NCBI RefSeq assembly: GCF_002934365.1
Contig: NZ_PTIY01000006.1
Coordinates: forward strand, 124,001 to 188,000
Reading direction: 5' to 3'
Source: Methylobacter tundripaludum
GTDB lineage: Bacteria; Pseudomonadota; Gammaproteobacteria; Methylococcales; Methylomonadaceae
Length of the DNA stretch: 64,000 nucleotides
Each line of letters opens with the position of its first letter. Position 1 is the stretch's first letter. Shown here one piece after another: positions 27,371 through 35,714 of this stretch. Both the position numbers and the translations under genes were made by a program. Below the pieces are notes generated by a model. It was not told where the DNA came from and ran no database searches. It saw only the letters and a program-made list of their open reading frames with translations.

Positions 27371-30013
27371 TCACAACAACGCCTTAATCTCCGGCACGCA
27401 AGAGCCGCAGTTGGTTCCGGCTTTTAGGCAACGCCCGATTTCCTGATGGGTTTTGAGGCCTTGTTCCCTGATTGCTGCAAGTATGGTTTTTTCCCCGACG
27501 TTAAAGCAGGCGCAAACGATAGTGCCGACATCGGCTTGACCGACGGGCGGCTTGCCGGTCAATAACGCCTTGCGTTCGGTTTTTTCCAGCTCTGTTTTTT
27601 CGAACAGCCCGGCCAGCCAGTTGCGCTCGGGAAGCGCAGACTCGGCGGCGATAAAAACCACGCTTTCGAGCTGATTGTTCACGATACGCGCGGCCCGGTA
27701 ATTGCCCCGGCCGGGATCTTGATATTCCTGCCACTGAGGCGCTGCGCCATCGTTGTCGCAGAGATTGTTTTTCGCCCAATCCTGCCAGTTTTCGGACAGC
27801 GTCATCCCGGCCAATTCATAACGGTAAACCTGTTCGCCTTTGATTTTCACCCAATAATCCGGCGCGTCGATGCCCAGCTCGCGGCGGGACAGGATAAAGC
27901 CTTGCCAAGCGGGTTGATAGGTTTTGATCCGCACCGGCGTGTGCTTGCTTTCCGGTTGATTGGAAATCGGGTCGACTATCGCGTTGACTAACGCGCCCAT
28001 GCGTCCGCGGCCGGCGTATTGTTCGGTCCAGTGCATCGGAACGAACAGGCTGCCCGGAAGCTGGCTGTCGGTAACCTGCACCCGCGCAAGCATGGTTCCC
28101 CAACGGCTTTCTATGCTTGCCAGGCTGTTGGTAACCAAGCCATAACGCCGCGCATCGTCAGGATGCACTTCGACAAAAGGCTCGGGCTTGTGCTGATTTA
28201 ACTTCGCCGCAATGGCCGTGCGCGTCATGGTGTGCCACTGGTCGCGCAGGCGGCCGGTATTTAAAATCAGCGGATAATCCTGGTCCGGCGGATTGACCGG
28301 CGGGCGCGGCGTGACGGCGATAAATTTGGCTTTGCCGGATTCGGTAAAAAACCGACCGTCATCGAACAACCTGGCCCTGCCCTTCGGATAGGCCTGGTTA
28401 ACCGGCCATTGGATAGGCTGTAATCGCTCGTAATCCTGCCCGGCGATGTCCGCAAACGCCGATATGTCGAAATCGCGCGACCCGTTATTTTCGAAACCGG
28501 ACAGCCGGGCGTGTTCGCGAAAAATCTCCACCGGGCTCTGGTAATGAAACGCCTGCTCGAAACCCATGCGCCGCGCCACTTGGGTGATAATCCACCAGTC
28601 CGGCTTGGCGCCGCCTGCGGGCTTGAATAATGCCCGTTGCCGTGAAATCCTCCGCTCGGAATTGGTGACAGTGCCGTCTTTTTCGCTCCAGCCTTGCGCG
28701 GGCAACAGCACATGCGCCAAGACAGTCGTATCGGTATCGGCGATGCAATCGGACACCGCTACAAATTCGCATCGCTGCAAGGCTTGTTTGACTTTATCGG
28801 CATTGGGCAAGCTGACTACGGGGTTGGTACCCATAATCCACACGGCTTTGACTTTGCCCTCATAGATCGCATCGAACAGTTCGACGGCCGGGTAACCGGA
28901 TTTACGGGCGATATTGTCGCTGCCCCAAAACCGTGCAACCCGCTCGATGTCATCGGTACTGGAAAAATCCATGTGCGCGGCCAGTTGGTGCGACAAGCCG
29001 CCGACTTCACGCCCGCCCATCGCGTTCGGTTGTCCGGTCAGCGAGAACGGCCCACAACCGGGCTTGCCGATTCTGCCGGTCGCCAGATGGCAGTTGATAA
29101 TCGCATTGACCTTGTCGGTGCCGGATGACGATTGGTTGATGCCTTGGCTGTACAGGCTGACGACTTTTTCATGGCCGGCGAACCATTCGTAAAAGCGGTG
29201 CAGGTCGTCTTTGTCTAACCGACAAGTATCTGCAACCTGTTCAATATCGATACAGGCGGCATTTAGGGCTAACTCAAAGCCTTCGGTATGGGCTTTTATA
29301 TAAGCTTGGTCCAGTACACCTTGCCCGCTTAAAAAATGCAGCAATCCGTTAAACAAGGCGGCGTCGCTGCCGCTGGCCAGCGGCAAATGCAAATCGGCGA
29401 TGTCGCAGCTGACGGTGCGGCGCGGATCGATCACGACGATTTTTAACTTAGGGTTAGATTCCTTGGCCGCGCGTATCCGCTGAAAACTGACCGGATGGCA
29501 CCAGGCGGCATTGGAGCCGATCAGCACGATCATCTCGGCCAATTCCAAATCCTCATAACAACCCGGCACGGTATCGGAGCCAAAGGCGCGTTTATGTCCG
29601 GCGACCGAAGACGACATGCACAAGCGGCTGTTGGTATCCATATTGCCGCTGCCGATAAAGCCTTTCATCAGCTTGTTGGCGACATAATAATCTTCGGTCA
29701 GCAATTGCCCGGAGCCGTAAATCGCTACCGCGTCCGCACCGTATTTTTGAATAGTATTAATAAAAGAATCGGCGACCAGATCCAGCGCCTCCGTCCAGCT
29801 GGTTTCGCACCCGTAAACTTTCGGCTGCAACAGCCGGCCTTTCAGTTCGACGGTTTCGCCGAGCGCGGAGCCTTTGGAGCAAAGCCGCCCGAAATTAGCC
29901 GGATGCGTGGCGTCGCCGCTGATTTTAAGGTGATGATGGGCTTCATCGATCTTCGCGCTGATGCCGCAGCCTACGCCGCAATAAGGACAAGTGGTTTGTA
30001 CGGTTGTATTCAT
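27371..30013 (-). CDS. nasA: assimilatory nitrate reductase, catalytic subunit
   Basis: NasA reduces nitrate to nitrite in the cytoplasm for biosynthesis. The 880-residue protein begins with the [4Fe-4S] motif CPYCGVGC at residues 9-16 and CSKG near 47. It continues with molybdopterin-binding regions (MDTNSRLCMSSSVAGHKRAFG, SLTGQPNAMGGREVGG) and ends with a BFD-like [2Fe-2S] domain (VCACFNVGEKT, TNCGSCVPEI) that accepts electrons from a reductase partner. It has no signal peptide. The FAD reductase gene lies 108 bases upstream across repeat R1, in the same direction, downstream of a sigma-54 promoter candidate. No nitrite reductase gene is in the window. Confidence 0.96.
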   Translation of the reverse strand: MNTTVQTTCPYCGVGCGISAKIDEAHHHLKISGDATHPANFGRLCSKGSALGETVELKGRLLQPKVYGCETSWTEALDLVADSFINTIQKYGADAVAIYGSGQLLTEDYYVANKLMKGFIGSGNMDTNSRLCMSSSVAGHKRAFGSDTVPGCYEDLELAEMIVLIGSNAAWCHPVSFQRIRAAKESNPKLKIVVIDPRRTVSCDIADLHLPLASGSDAALFNGLLHFLSGQGVLDQAYIKAHTEGFELALNAACIDIEQVADTCRLDKDDLHRFYEWFAGHEKVVSLYSQGINQSSSGTDKVNAIINCHLATGRIGKPGCGPFSLTGQPNAMGGREVGGLSHQLAAHMDFSSTDDIERVARFWGSDNIARKSGYPAVELFDAIYEGKVKAVWIMGTNPVVSLPNADKVKQALQRCEFVAVSDCIADTDTTVLAHVLLPAQGWSEKDGTVTNSERRISRQRALFKPAGGAKPDWWIITQVARRMGFEQAFHYQSPVEIFREHARLSGFENNGSRDFDISAFADIAGQDYERLQPIQWPVNQAYPKGRARLFDDGRFFTESGKAKFIAVTPRPPVNPPDQDYPLILNTGRLRDQWHTMTRTAIAAKLNQHKPEPFVEVHPDDARRYGLVTNSLASIESRWGTMLARVQVTDSQLPGSLFVPMHWTEQYAGRGRMGALVNAIVDPISNQPESKHTPVRIKTYQPAWQGFILSRRELGIDAPDYWVKIKGEQVYRYELAGMTLSENWQDWAKNNLCDNDGAAPQWQEYQDPGRGNYRAARIVNNQLESVVFIAAESALPERNWLAGLFEKTELEKTERKALLTGKPPVGQADVGTIVCACFNVGEKTILAAIREQGLKTHQEIGRCLKAGTNCGSCVPEIKALL

Positions 30014-30042
30014 TAAAAACGGCTTGAATGTAAGTAGGTTAA

Positions 30043-30089
30043 TTCACCACGAAGACACGAAGTTTTTATCTTTGTGTCTTCGTGGTGAA
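30043..30089. repeat. palindromic repeat R1 (copy 3, short)
   Basis: TTCACCACGAAGACACGAAG is mirrored by CTTTGTGTCTTCGTGGTGAA with a 7-base loop. It lies between the FAD reductase gene and nasA inside the presumed operon, where the hairpin could affect read-through or mRNA stability. Confidence 0.9.
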
Positions 30090-30121
30090 ATGCTTTAAGT
30101 TGATTTGGAAGAGACACCGCC

Positions 30122-31339
30122 TTACTCGGCATAAGCTTTACCAAAAATCAGCGCGTCCCTGATGCCGGAAATGTCTTCTCTTTGCTCCAGCAATTGCTGG
30201 TACCAGCCGCCATCGGCTGTGTCGCCGTACAGCACCGCGCCGGCCAGCTTGTTAGCCTTGATGACCAGTTTTTTATAAACGCCTAAAGCGGGATCGGTAA
30301 AACAGATGCTTTGACAACTTTCATCGCCTTGAAAATCGCCGACCGAAAACAGGTTGATGCCGGTCACCTTCAGCTTGGTCGCAGTCGGCAGCGCGACATA
30401 TTCCGCCGCGCCGTGGGCGCTGAGATGATTGGCGCACACCTTGGCTTGCTCGAACAGCGGGGCGACCAGGCCAAACGTATCGCCGCGATGCTGGATGCAT
30501 TCGCCGACCGCATAAATGCTGGGATCGTAACTTTGCAAGGTATCGTTGACCACGATGCCGCGCTCACAATAAATCCCGGCTTTTCGAGCCAGTTCCATGT
30601 TCGGACGCACGCCGATAGCCGCAACAAACAGATCGCATTCGAGTTGTCTGCCGTCAGAAAAACTAACCGCCGTGATGTGATTGTTTTGATCGCCTGTCAA
30701 CTGCGTAAGTTTGGCGGCCATTTTAAATTTAAGGCCGCGTTGCTCCAGCTCCGTTTGCAGCATTTTTGCTGCGGGCCTGTCCATTTGCCGGTTCAGCAGG
30801 ATTTCATGATTATGGATCACGGTGACATCCATGCCCCTTAAAACCAGGCCGTTAGCGGCCTCCAACCCCAACAGCCCGCCGCCCAACACCACGGCTTTTT
30901 TATGGCTGCGGCTGTAGTCGAGCATCTTATTCACATCGAAAATATCCCTAAAACTGATCACGCCATCCAGGTCACTACCCGGAACCTCCGGCATGACCGC
31001 CTTGGAACCGGTCGCGATCAGCAGCCGCTCGTATCCGGCGACCGTGCCGTCCTGGGCGTAGACTTCCTTGTGTTTCCGGTCGATGTAAACCGCGGCCTTA
31101 CCCTCGCCCGCATGCAGGGTTATGCCGTTGTCGATGTACCACTGGCGGTTATTGATCACAATATCCTCGATGGTTTTTTCGCCGCACAGCACCGAAGACA
31201 GCATGATGCGGTTGTAGTTGCCGTAAGGCTCGGCGCCGAACACGGTAATATCGTATTTGTCCGGCGCGGCGGTCAGCAGTTCCTCTACGGTACGCATACC
31301 CGCCATGCCGTTACCTATGACGACCAAGCGTTGTTTCAT
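30122..31339 (-). CDS. NAD(P)H/FAD reductase, probable electron donor to NasA
   Basis: The 405-residue flavoprotein resembles the N-terminal half of NirB-type nitrite reductases and NasB-like nitrate reductase reductases. It has an FAD-binding GNGMAGMRT at the N-terminus, an NAD(P)-binding VVLGGGLLGLEAA near residue 145 and ATGSKAVMPEVPG. It lacks the siroheme and iron-sulfur half of NirB. Start ATG 31339 is chosen over the upstream 31363 because AAGGAA precedes it. The neighbouring nasA encodes a BFD-like acceptor domain, which makes this enzyme the natural donor. That role is inferred. Confidence 0.88.
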   Translation of the reverse strand: MKQRLVVIGNGMAGMRTVEELLTAAPDKYDITVFGAEPYGNYNRIMLSSVLCGEKTIEDIVINNRQWYIDNGITLHAGEGKAAVYIDRKHKEVYAQDGTVAGYERLLIATGSKAVMPEVPGSDLDGVISFRDIFDVNKMLDYSRSHKKAVVLGGGLLGLEAANGLVLRGMDVTVIHNHEILLNRQMDRPAAKMLQTELEQRGLKFKMAAKLTQLTGDQNNHITAVSFSDGRQLECDLFVAAIGVRPNMELARKAGIYCERGIVVNDTLQSYDPSIYAVGECIQHRGDTFGLVAPLFEQAKVCANHLSAHGAAEYVALPTATKLKVTGINLFSVGDFQGDESCQSICFTDPALGVYKKLVIKANKLAGAVLYGDTADGGWYQQLLEQREDISGIRDALIFGKAYAE

Positions 31340-31389
31340 CTGGGGTTCCTTATGTGAATGCATCAGCTCAAACTGTATGCCATTTCAAT

Positions 31390-31405
31390 AGCAATCGGTA
31401 TGCCG
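31390..31405 (-). promoter_or_regulatory. sigma-54 promoter candidate for the nitrate reductase operon
   Basis: On the minus strand the sequence reads CGGCAT-ACCGA-TTGCT. It matches the -24/-12 consensus TGGCAC-N5-TTGCW at GGCA and all of TTGCT with exact spacing. It would give a leader of roughly 40 bases before the reductase ATG at 31339. The neighbouring genes encode NtrB and NtrC. Confidence 0.7.
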
Positions 31406-31533
31406 ACTTTAATCCTGTAAGCCGTAATAAACCGGCTCAAGCGTCAGTAACAACCGGTATTTCCGGTAACTCGCGAGCCGACAAGCCGGAAACGCCGCCT
31501 CCCGCTATGTTTTTCGACGAGACTCTCCTGAGC

Positions 31534-31549
31534 AGCACCGAAGGGTGCA
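31534..31549. promoter_or_regulatory. NtrC-like inverted repeat upstream of the sigma-54 promoter
   Basis: AGCACC-GAAG-GGTGCA resembles the NtrC enhancer dyad GCACC-N5-GGTGC but has a spacer one base shorter. It lies about 130-145 bases upstream of the sigma-54 element, a normal enhancer distance. A lone GGTGCA half-site follows at 31665-31670. Confidence 0.4.
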
Positions 31550-31766
31550 ATCGGACTTGTCCGATCTTATTCCGGCCGACATCTAAAACATGAAATATAA
31601 AAGAACGCTAACGCGCCAAGATGGGGCATAAATAATTTGAAGAGGCAGCCAAACGGTCGATAATGGTGCAACAGAATGGAGCGTAATAAAGCATGCCGCA
31701 AAAACCATCGTATAGCGTGGCTGGTTATGTGGGATTCCACCTAACGCCCCACTCCACCCTGCCGGG

Positions 31767-31782
31767 CGGCCTGCAAATTGCT
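31767..31782 (+). promoter_or_regulatory. sigma-54 promoter candidate for ntrBC
   Basis: CGGCCT-GCAAA-TTGCT matches the -24 GGC and the complete -12 TTGCT at the correct spacing, 47 bases before the ntrB ATG. A TATACAAT stretch directly after it could also serve as a sigma-70 -10 box. Two back-to-back sigma-54 elements would let NtrC control both its own operon and nitrate reductase. Confidence 0.5.
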
Positions 31783-31828
31783 ATACAATCCATAACGCTC
31801 TTAACTTTGAATAACTTTAAAGCAATCC

Positions 31829-32884
31829 ATGTATAAACGTATCCTTGATCACCTTAACGGCGCAATCTTGTTATTTGATCGCGATCTGAGCCTCACTTAC
31901 CTTAATTCAGCCGGAGAAATTCTGCTTGCCGACAGCTCGCGCCACTTGGTGGGGCTCAGCGCTAATGAGATATTCAAATCCTCCGATCCGGCATTGCTGC
32001 TTAATTTGCAGCAATGTTTAACAATGGCGGAACCGCTGCTGGATCGGGAGCTTATTCTGGACCGCATGACCCACAGCATCACCATCAATTTTAGCGCGAC
32101 GCCGTTGTTGAAGGATGAGCAGGTCGACGAAATCCTGGTCGAATTACAACAAGTGGACAATCACCTGCGCATATCCAAGGAAGAACGCTTGTTAACCCAG
32201 CAGAATACCGCCAGAATGCTGGTCAGGGGGCTGGCGCATGAAATCAAGAACCCCTTGGGCGGCTTGCGCGGGGCGGCGCAATTACTGGATCTGGAATTAC
32301 GCGACCAGGATCTCAAGGAATACACCCGGATTATCATTGCCGAGTCCGACCGCCTGCAAGGCTTGATGGATAAAATGCTCGGCCCCAATAAATTGCCCAA
32401 TAAAAAGGCCATCAATATTCACGAAGTGCTGGAGCGGGTCAGGCAGCTGGTTCAAGCCGAGTCCAACCTGACCATTAAATCGGACTACGACCCCAGTATC
32501 CCGGACATCTATGCCGATAAAGACCAACTGATTCAGGCTATTTTAAATATCGCTAAGAACGCCGTTCAAGCACTGAACGGGGAAGGCGACATCCTGATCA
32601 AAACCCGAATCCACCGGCAAGTGACCATTGGCCGCAAACGCTATAAATTGGCCGTGAAGTGCGACATTATCGATAACGGTCCGGGCATCGACGCCGATAT
32701 GATGAACCAGATTTTTTATCCCATGATCACCGGGCGCGCCGACGGCACAGGACTGGGTTTGTCGATAGCCCAAGCGTTGATCAATCAGCATAACGGTTTG
32801 ATTGAATGTACCAGCGAGCCTGGAAACACGGTGTTTTCAATCTTCTTACCCATTATTTCACAGGGAGAGACCGACAATGACTAA
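31829..32884 (+). CDS. ntrB: nitrogen regulation sensor kinase NtrB (GlnL)
   Basis: NtrB phosphorylates or dephosphorylates NtrC in response to PII proteins. The 351-residue cytoplasmic protein has an N-terminal PAS domain (LNGAILLFDRDLSLTYLNSAGE), the phosphoacceptor box LAHEIKNPLGGLRGAAQLL near residue 138, the N box ILNIAKNAVQAL and the ATP-lid motifs DNGPGID and GTGLGLSIAQALI. There are no membrane segments, as expected. Its last 8 bases overlap ntrC. A sigma-54-like promoter lies 47 bases upstream. Confidence 0.96.
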   Translation: MYKRILDHLNGAILLFDRDLSLTYLNSAGEILLADSSRHLVGLSANEIFKSSDPALLLNLQQCLTMAEPLLDRELILDRMTHSITINFSATPLLKDEQVDEILVELQQVDNHLRISKEERLLTQQNTARMLVRGLAHEIKNPLGGLRGAAQLLDLELRDQDLKEYTRIIIAESDRLQGLMDKMLGPNKLPNKKAINIHEVLERVRQLVQAESNLTIKSDYDPSIPDIYADKDQLIQAILNIAKNAVQALNGEGDILIKTRIHRQVTIGRKRYKLAVKCDIIDNGPGIDADMMNQIFYPMITGRADGTGLGLSIAQALINQHNGLIECTSEPGNTVFSIFLPIISQGETDND

Positions 32885-34307
32885 AGCCGAAACTGTCTGG
32901 ATCATCGATGACGACAAATCCATACGCTGGGTCGTGGAAAAAGCCCTGCAAAAAGCGGACATCAACACTCGCAGTTTTTCCGGTGCGGCCGACTTGCTGA
33001 ACGCATTGCAGGACGACTCGCCCGATGCGCTGATTACCGATATCCGTATGCCTGACATGGATGGGCTGGAACTGTTGAACAAGATTCAACTGAGCCACCC
33101 GAATCTGCCGGTGATTGTGATGACCGCTCATTCCGATCTGGAAAGCGCCGTCGCCGCATTCCACGGCGGCGCTTTCGAATACCTGCCCAAGCCCTTTGAT
33201 ATTAAAGAAGTCGTCGATCTTGCCCATAGAGCCTGCATCCATAGCCGGCAGCAGCAAATTGAGACGGTTTCGGATACCCATACGGTCGAGGAAACGACGC
33301 CGGAAATTATCGGCGAAGCGCCGTCGATGCAGGAAGTGTTCCGCGCAATCGGTCGGCTGGCAAGATCGCAGATCACCGTACTGATCAACGGCGAGTCGGG
33401 AACCGGCAAGGAATTGGTCGCCAAAGCCCTGCATCGGCACAGCCCCAGAGCCGACAACCCGTTCATCGCCCTGAATATGGCCGCGATCCCCAAAGACCTG
33501 ATGGAATCGGAACTGTTCGGCCATGAAAAAGGCGCGTTTACCGGCGCGCAATCGCGCCGCGCCGGACGCTTTGAACAAGCCGACGGCGGCACCCTGTTTC
33601 TTGATGAAATCGGCGACATGCCCGCCGAACTGCAAACCCGTTTATTGCGCGTACTGGCCGACGGCGAGTTCTATCCGGTCGGGTCGTATTCATCGGTCAA
33701 AGTCGATGTACGCATTATCGCCGCCACTCACCAGAACCTTGAAACGCTGGTTGAGCAAGGCCGCTTTCGGGAAGATTTATTCCACCGCCTGAACGTGATC
33801 CGCATCCACATCCCGCCGCTACGCGAGCGCAAGCAGGATATCCCCTTGCTGCTGCGCCACTTTTTAAATCAGGCGGCCGTTGAACTCAATACGGAAGTTA
33901 AAATCCTAAAACCCGAAGCGGAGGCTTTTTTAAGCACGCTGGACTGGCCGGGCAATGTCAGGCAACTGGAAAACAGCTGTCGCTGGCTGACCGTGATGGC
34001 GTCGGGCCGGGAAATTCATTTACACGACTTGCCGCCCGAGTTGCTCAATACCCTATCGGAAAAAAACGAGACTGAAAACGGCTGGGAAGCATTACTGAGG
34101 AGCTGGATAGACCAGCAATTGCTGTTGAACTCTCATCTGGCGCATGGGTACGAGGGTGAAATCGCCAAACACATCATTCCGACGGTTGAAACCATTTTAA
34201 TTAAGGCCGCGTTAAATTTTACCCACGGCAAACGCCATGAAGCGGCTATTTTATTGGGCTACGGCAGAAACACCCTGACCCGTAAAATTCAGGAGCTGGG
34301 GATATAA
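32877..34307 (+). CDS. ntrC: nitrogen regulation response regulator NtrC (GlnG)
   Basis: NtrC is the enhancer-binding activator of sigma-54 promoters under nitrogen limitation. The 476-residue protein has a receiver domain with phosphorylatable Asp in [12 protein letters not shown] (near residue 54), an AAA+ domain with [15 protein letters not shown], the sigma-54-contact loop [24 protein letters not shown] and a C-terminal Fis-type helix-turn-helix ending [25 protein letters not shown]. The ATG at 32877 follows AGGGAGAG and overlaps the ntrB stop, so synthesis is coupled. Two small RNA genes follow within 150-400 bases. Confidence 0.97.
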   Translation: MTKAETVWIIDDDKSIRWVVEKALQKADINTRSFSGAADLLNALQDDSPDALITDIRMPDMDGLELLNKIQLSHPNLPVIVMTAHSDLESAVAAFHGGAFEYLPKPFDIKEVVDLAHRACIHSRQQQIETVSDTHTVEETTPEIIGEAPSMQEVFRAIGRLARSQITVLINGESGTGKELVAKALHRHSPRADNPFIALNMAAIPKDLMESELFGHEKGAFTGAQSRRAGRFEQADGGTLFLDEIGDMPAELQTRLLRVLADGEFYPVGSYSSVKVDVRIIAATHQNLETLVEQGRFREDLFHRLNVIRIHIPPLRERKQDIPLLLRHFLNQAAVELNTEVKILKPEAEAFLSTLDWPGNVRQLENSCRWLTVMASGREIHLHDLPPELLNTLSEKNETENGWEALLRSWIDQQLLLNSHLAHGYEGEIAKHIIPTVETILIKAALNFTHGKRHEAAILLGYGRNTLTRKIQELGI

Positions 34308-34427
34308 CTGTCCAGACGGGTCTTTTATTCCGCCGTGAGCTGCGTTGCACGGGGCAACCGATGAATAACGATCGCCCAATGTAGGCGAATACTTACGGCA
34401 ATTAGAACACTGCGACAATATGCCACA

Positions 34428-34456
34428 TTCCATCATTTATCATTTATCGCTAATAT
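34428..34456 (+). promoter_or_regulatory. promoter of small RNA gene 1
   Basis: TTCCAT at 34428 and TAATAT at 34451 are separated by exactly 17 bases. The same arrangement is conserved at 34661 and 34829, with a conserved CACATTCC block overlapping the -35 position. No sigma-54 element was found here. Confidence 0.55.
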
Positions 34457-34462
34457 ATATAC

Positions 34463-34544
34463 AACTCTTGAGATGCAAATTTCCTCCTCGAAATTCAGAG
34501 TTTTATATCCTTTTTAATGCGGCCTAACCGGCCGCATTTTTTTT
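34463..34544 (+). ncRNA. predicted small RNA 1 downstream of ntrC
   Basis: The predicted transcript of about 82 nucleotides starts with CAACTCTTGAG and folds as AACTCT...AGAGTT (outer stem) around AATTTC-CTCCTC-GAAATT, which leaves CUCCUC in the loop. That loop is complementary to Shine-Dalgarno sequences (GAGGAG). A classic terminator, ATGCGGCC-TAACC-GGCCGCAT followed by eight Ts (34517-34544), closes the gene. There is no open reading frame. A second copy 233 bases on keeps the promoter spacing, hairpin, loop and terminator while other bases differ, which is a strong sign of a functional RNA. Ends are inferred, not measured. Confidence 0.8.
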
Positions 34545-34660
34545 GCCTGCAAGAAAGTCATTTACTCCCGGTAATCCGGCTTAATCAACCCGTTTTTTGC
34601 TTACGATAAAACAATCCGCTACCGGTTCTGCGACATTCTGACACGCGGCAATTTGTCACA

Positions 34661-34689
34661 TTCCGTTACTTAACATTTGCCGTTAATAT
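34661..34689 (+). promoter_or_regulatory. promoter of small RNA gene 2
   Basis: TTCCGT at 34661 and TAATAT at 34684 with a 17-base spacer, preceded by CACA as in copy 1. Confidence 0.55.
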
Positions 34690-34695
34690 AGCTGC

Positions 34696-34778
34696 AACTC
34701 TTGAGATGCAAACTTCCTCCTCGGAATTCAGAGTGTTATATCCTTCTCTAATGCGGCCTAATCAGCCGCATTTTTTTT
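34696..34778 (+). ncRNA. predicted small RNA 2 (tandem paralogue)
   Basis: This copy is close in sequence to RNA 1: it shares AACTCTTGAGATGCAAA, TTCCTCCTC, AATTCAGAGT and the terminator ATGCGGCC...GCCGCAT with eight Ts (34751-34778). The inner stem changes from TTTC/GAAA to TTCC/GGAA, shifting by one base but still exposing UCCUC in the loop. The terminator loop also differs (TAATCA against TAACC). Such structure-preserving differences argue for selection on the RNA rather than a recent plain duplication. Confidence 0.8.
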
Positions 34779-34828
34779 GCCTGCGATAAACCGGTTCCGT
34801 CGCATGCCGACACACGGGACAAGCTACA

Positions 34829-34880
34829 TTCCATTGCTCAACATTTGTCTCCGATACAACTGCAACTGCTGGCGTGCGAC
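34829..34880 (+). other. degenerate third copy of the small-RNA unit
   Basis: TACATTCCAT, a 17-base spacer and CGATAC line up with the promoters of the two intact copies, and TGCAACTGCTGGCGTGC aligns with the start of the RNA. Homology then fades: there is no CTCCTC loop and no terminator. It looks like a decayed third tandem copy. Confidence 0.55.
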
Positions 34881-35006
34881 GGCAGTGAAAACTTTGCCTG
34901 ATTGGCGACGGCTAACGTAAAAGTTTACCGGCAGCGCTAAACGACAGCCGGATATTGAACCCGCCGCCTGGCGTGCTCATATCCACAATAGCTGACCAGA
35001 GGAGAA

Positions 35007-35354
35007 CTAGCCCAGCTTGAAGCCGACAAAAAAACCGCCGACTCCGCTGGCGCCCTTGCTGGTAACGCTGGTCAGGCGATCGACCAGAAACCCGCCGGAG
35101 CTTTTTGCGGCTTCTGTGGCCGCACTGGCCGCATGTTGCAGCTTCTCATCGGTTATATCGATGACGTCGTAATATTCCGCAACAAACAGCAGCACGATTG
35201 CAGCTCCCCCAAGAAACAGCACCGTGCGCAACATTTTTTTGGCGAAATAACCGACCGCCAAGCCGATTACAAACGGCGTGCCAACATTGCCAAGTAAAAA
35301 AGCCGAAGAAAAGATGTCGGTAGACGATGCGGCGTCGACTGGTTGAGTATTCAT
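35007..35354 (-). CDS. FUN14 family small membrane protein
   Basis: The 115-residue protein has a glycine-rich membrane helix near residues 24-40 (GTPFVIGLAVGYFAKKML), a second at 44-60 (VLFLGGAAIVLLFVAEYY) and a closing GGFFVGFKLG. That pattern of GYxxKK, hydrophobic helix and terminal GGFxxGFxxG is typical of the FUN14 domain known from mitochondrial FUNDC1 and from many bacteria of unknown function. No neighbour suggests a role. It faces the small RNA genes, with its 3' end towards them. Confidence 0.75.
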   Translation of the reverse strand: MNTQPVDAASSTDIFSSAFLLGNVGTPFVIGLAVGYFAKKMLRTVLFLGGAAIVLLFVAEYYDVIDITDEKLQHAASAATEAAKSSGGFLVDRLTSVTSKGASGVGGFFVGFKLG

Positions 35355-35714
35355 GGTTGTGAGCTTCCTCTGTTGTGATGATTGAGATAGTCCGGCAGGC
35401 AGGGTAAAAGTATCGCGCGTCGGGCAAATTCAGTCGATGCACGGGCTTATCCACACTACACCTAAATCTTTACCGCATTAATTGTTGCCGGGACCGTAAA
35501 AGTAACCGCTCGTTTTTATTGTTTACTTTTTTATTCTATCACCAAATTCAACCGCGTCAGAAAACAAAGCTGTAGGCGCGATATATACAAAAGAATCTTC
35601 CCTTACGCATCAAAAACCAGGTTTTATTAAAACCTTATCGCTTATAAGCGTACAATCATTCCAATTTTTTACCCCAAAGCCCCCAGCTAAATTTTTAAGT
35701 TGGACGAGAGCATT
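35355..35714. other. intergenic region between two divergent genes
   Basis: This 360-base AT-rich stretch must hold promoters of the FUN14 gene and of the hemerythrin/GGDEF/EAL gene, but no clear consensus element or hairpin was recognised. Confidence 0.5.

Noticed and set aside
27245-27427. A 60-codon open frame between mocA and nasA
   Set aside because: It overlaps the end of nasA on the other strand and is rich in short GC dyads; more likely repeat-like non-coding sequence.
34421-34450. sigma-54 promoter for the small RNA genes
   Set aside because: TGCCACATTCC, TGTCACATTCC and GCTACATTCC resemble half of a -24 element, but no TTGC lies at the required spacing. The conserved TAATAT boxes fit a sigma-70 promoter better.
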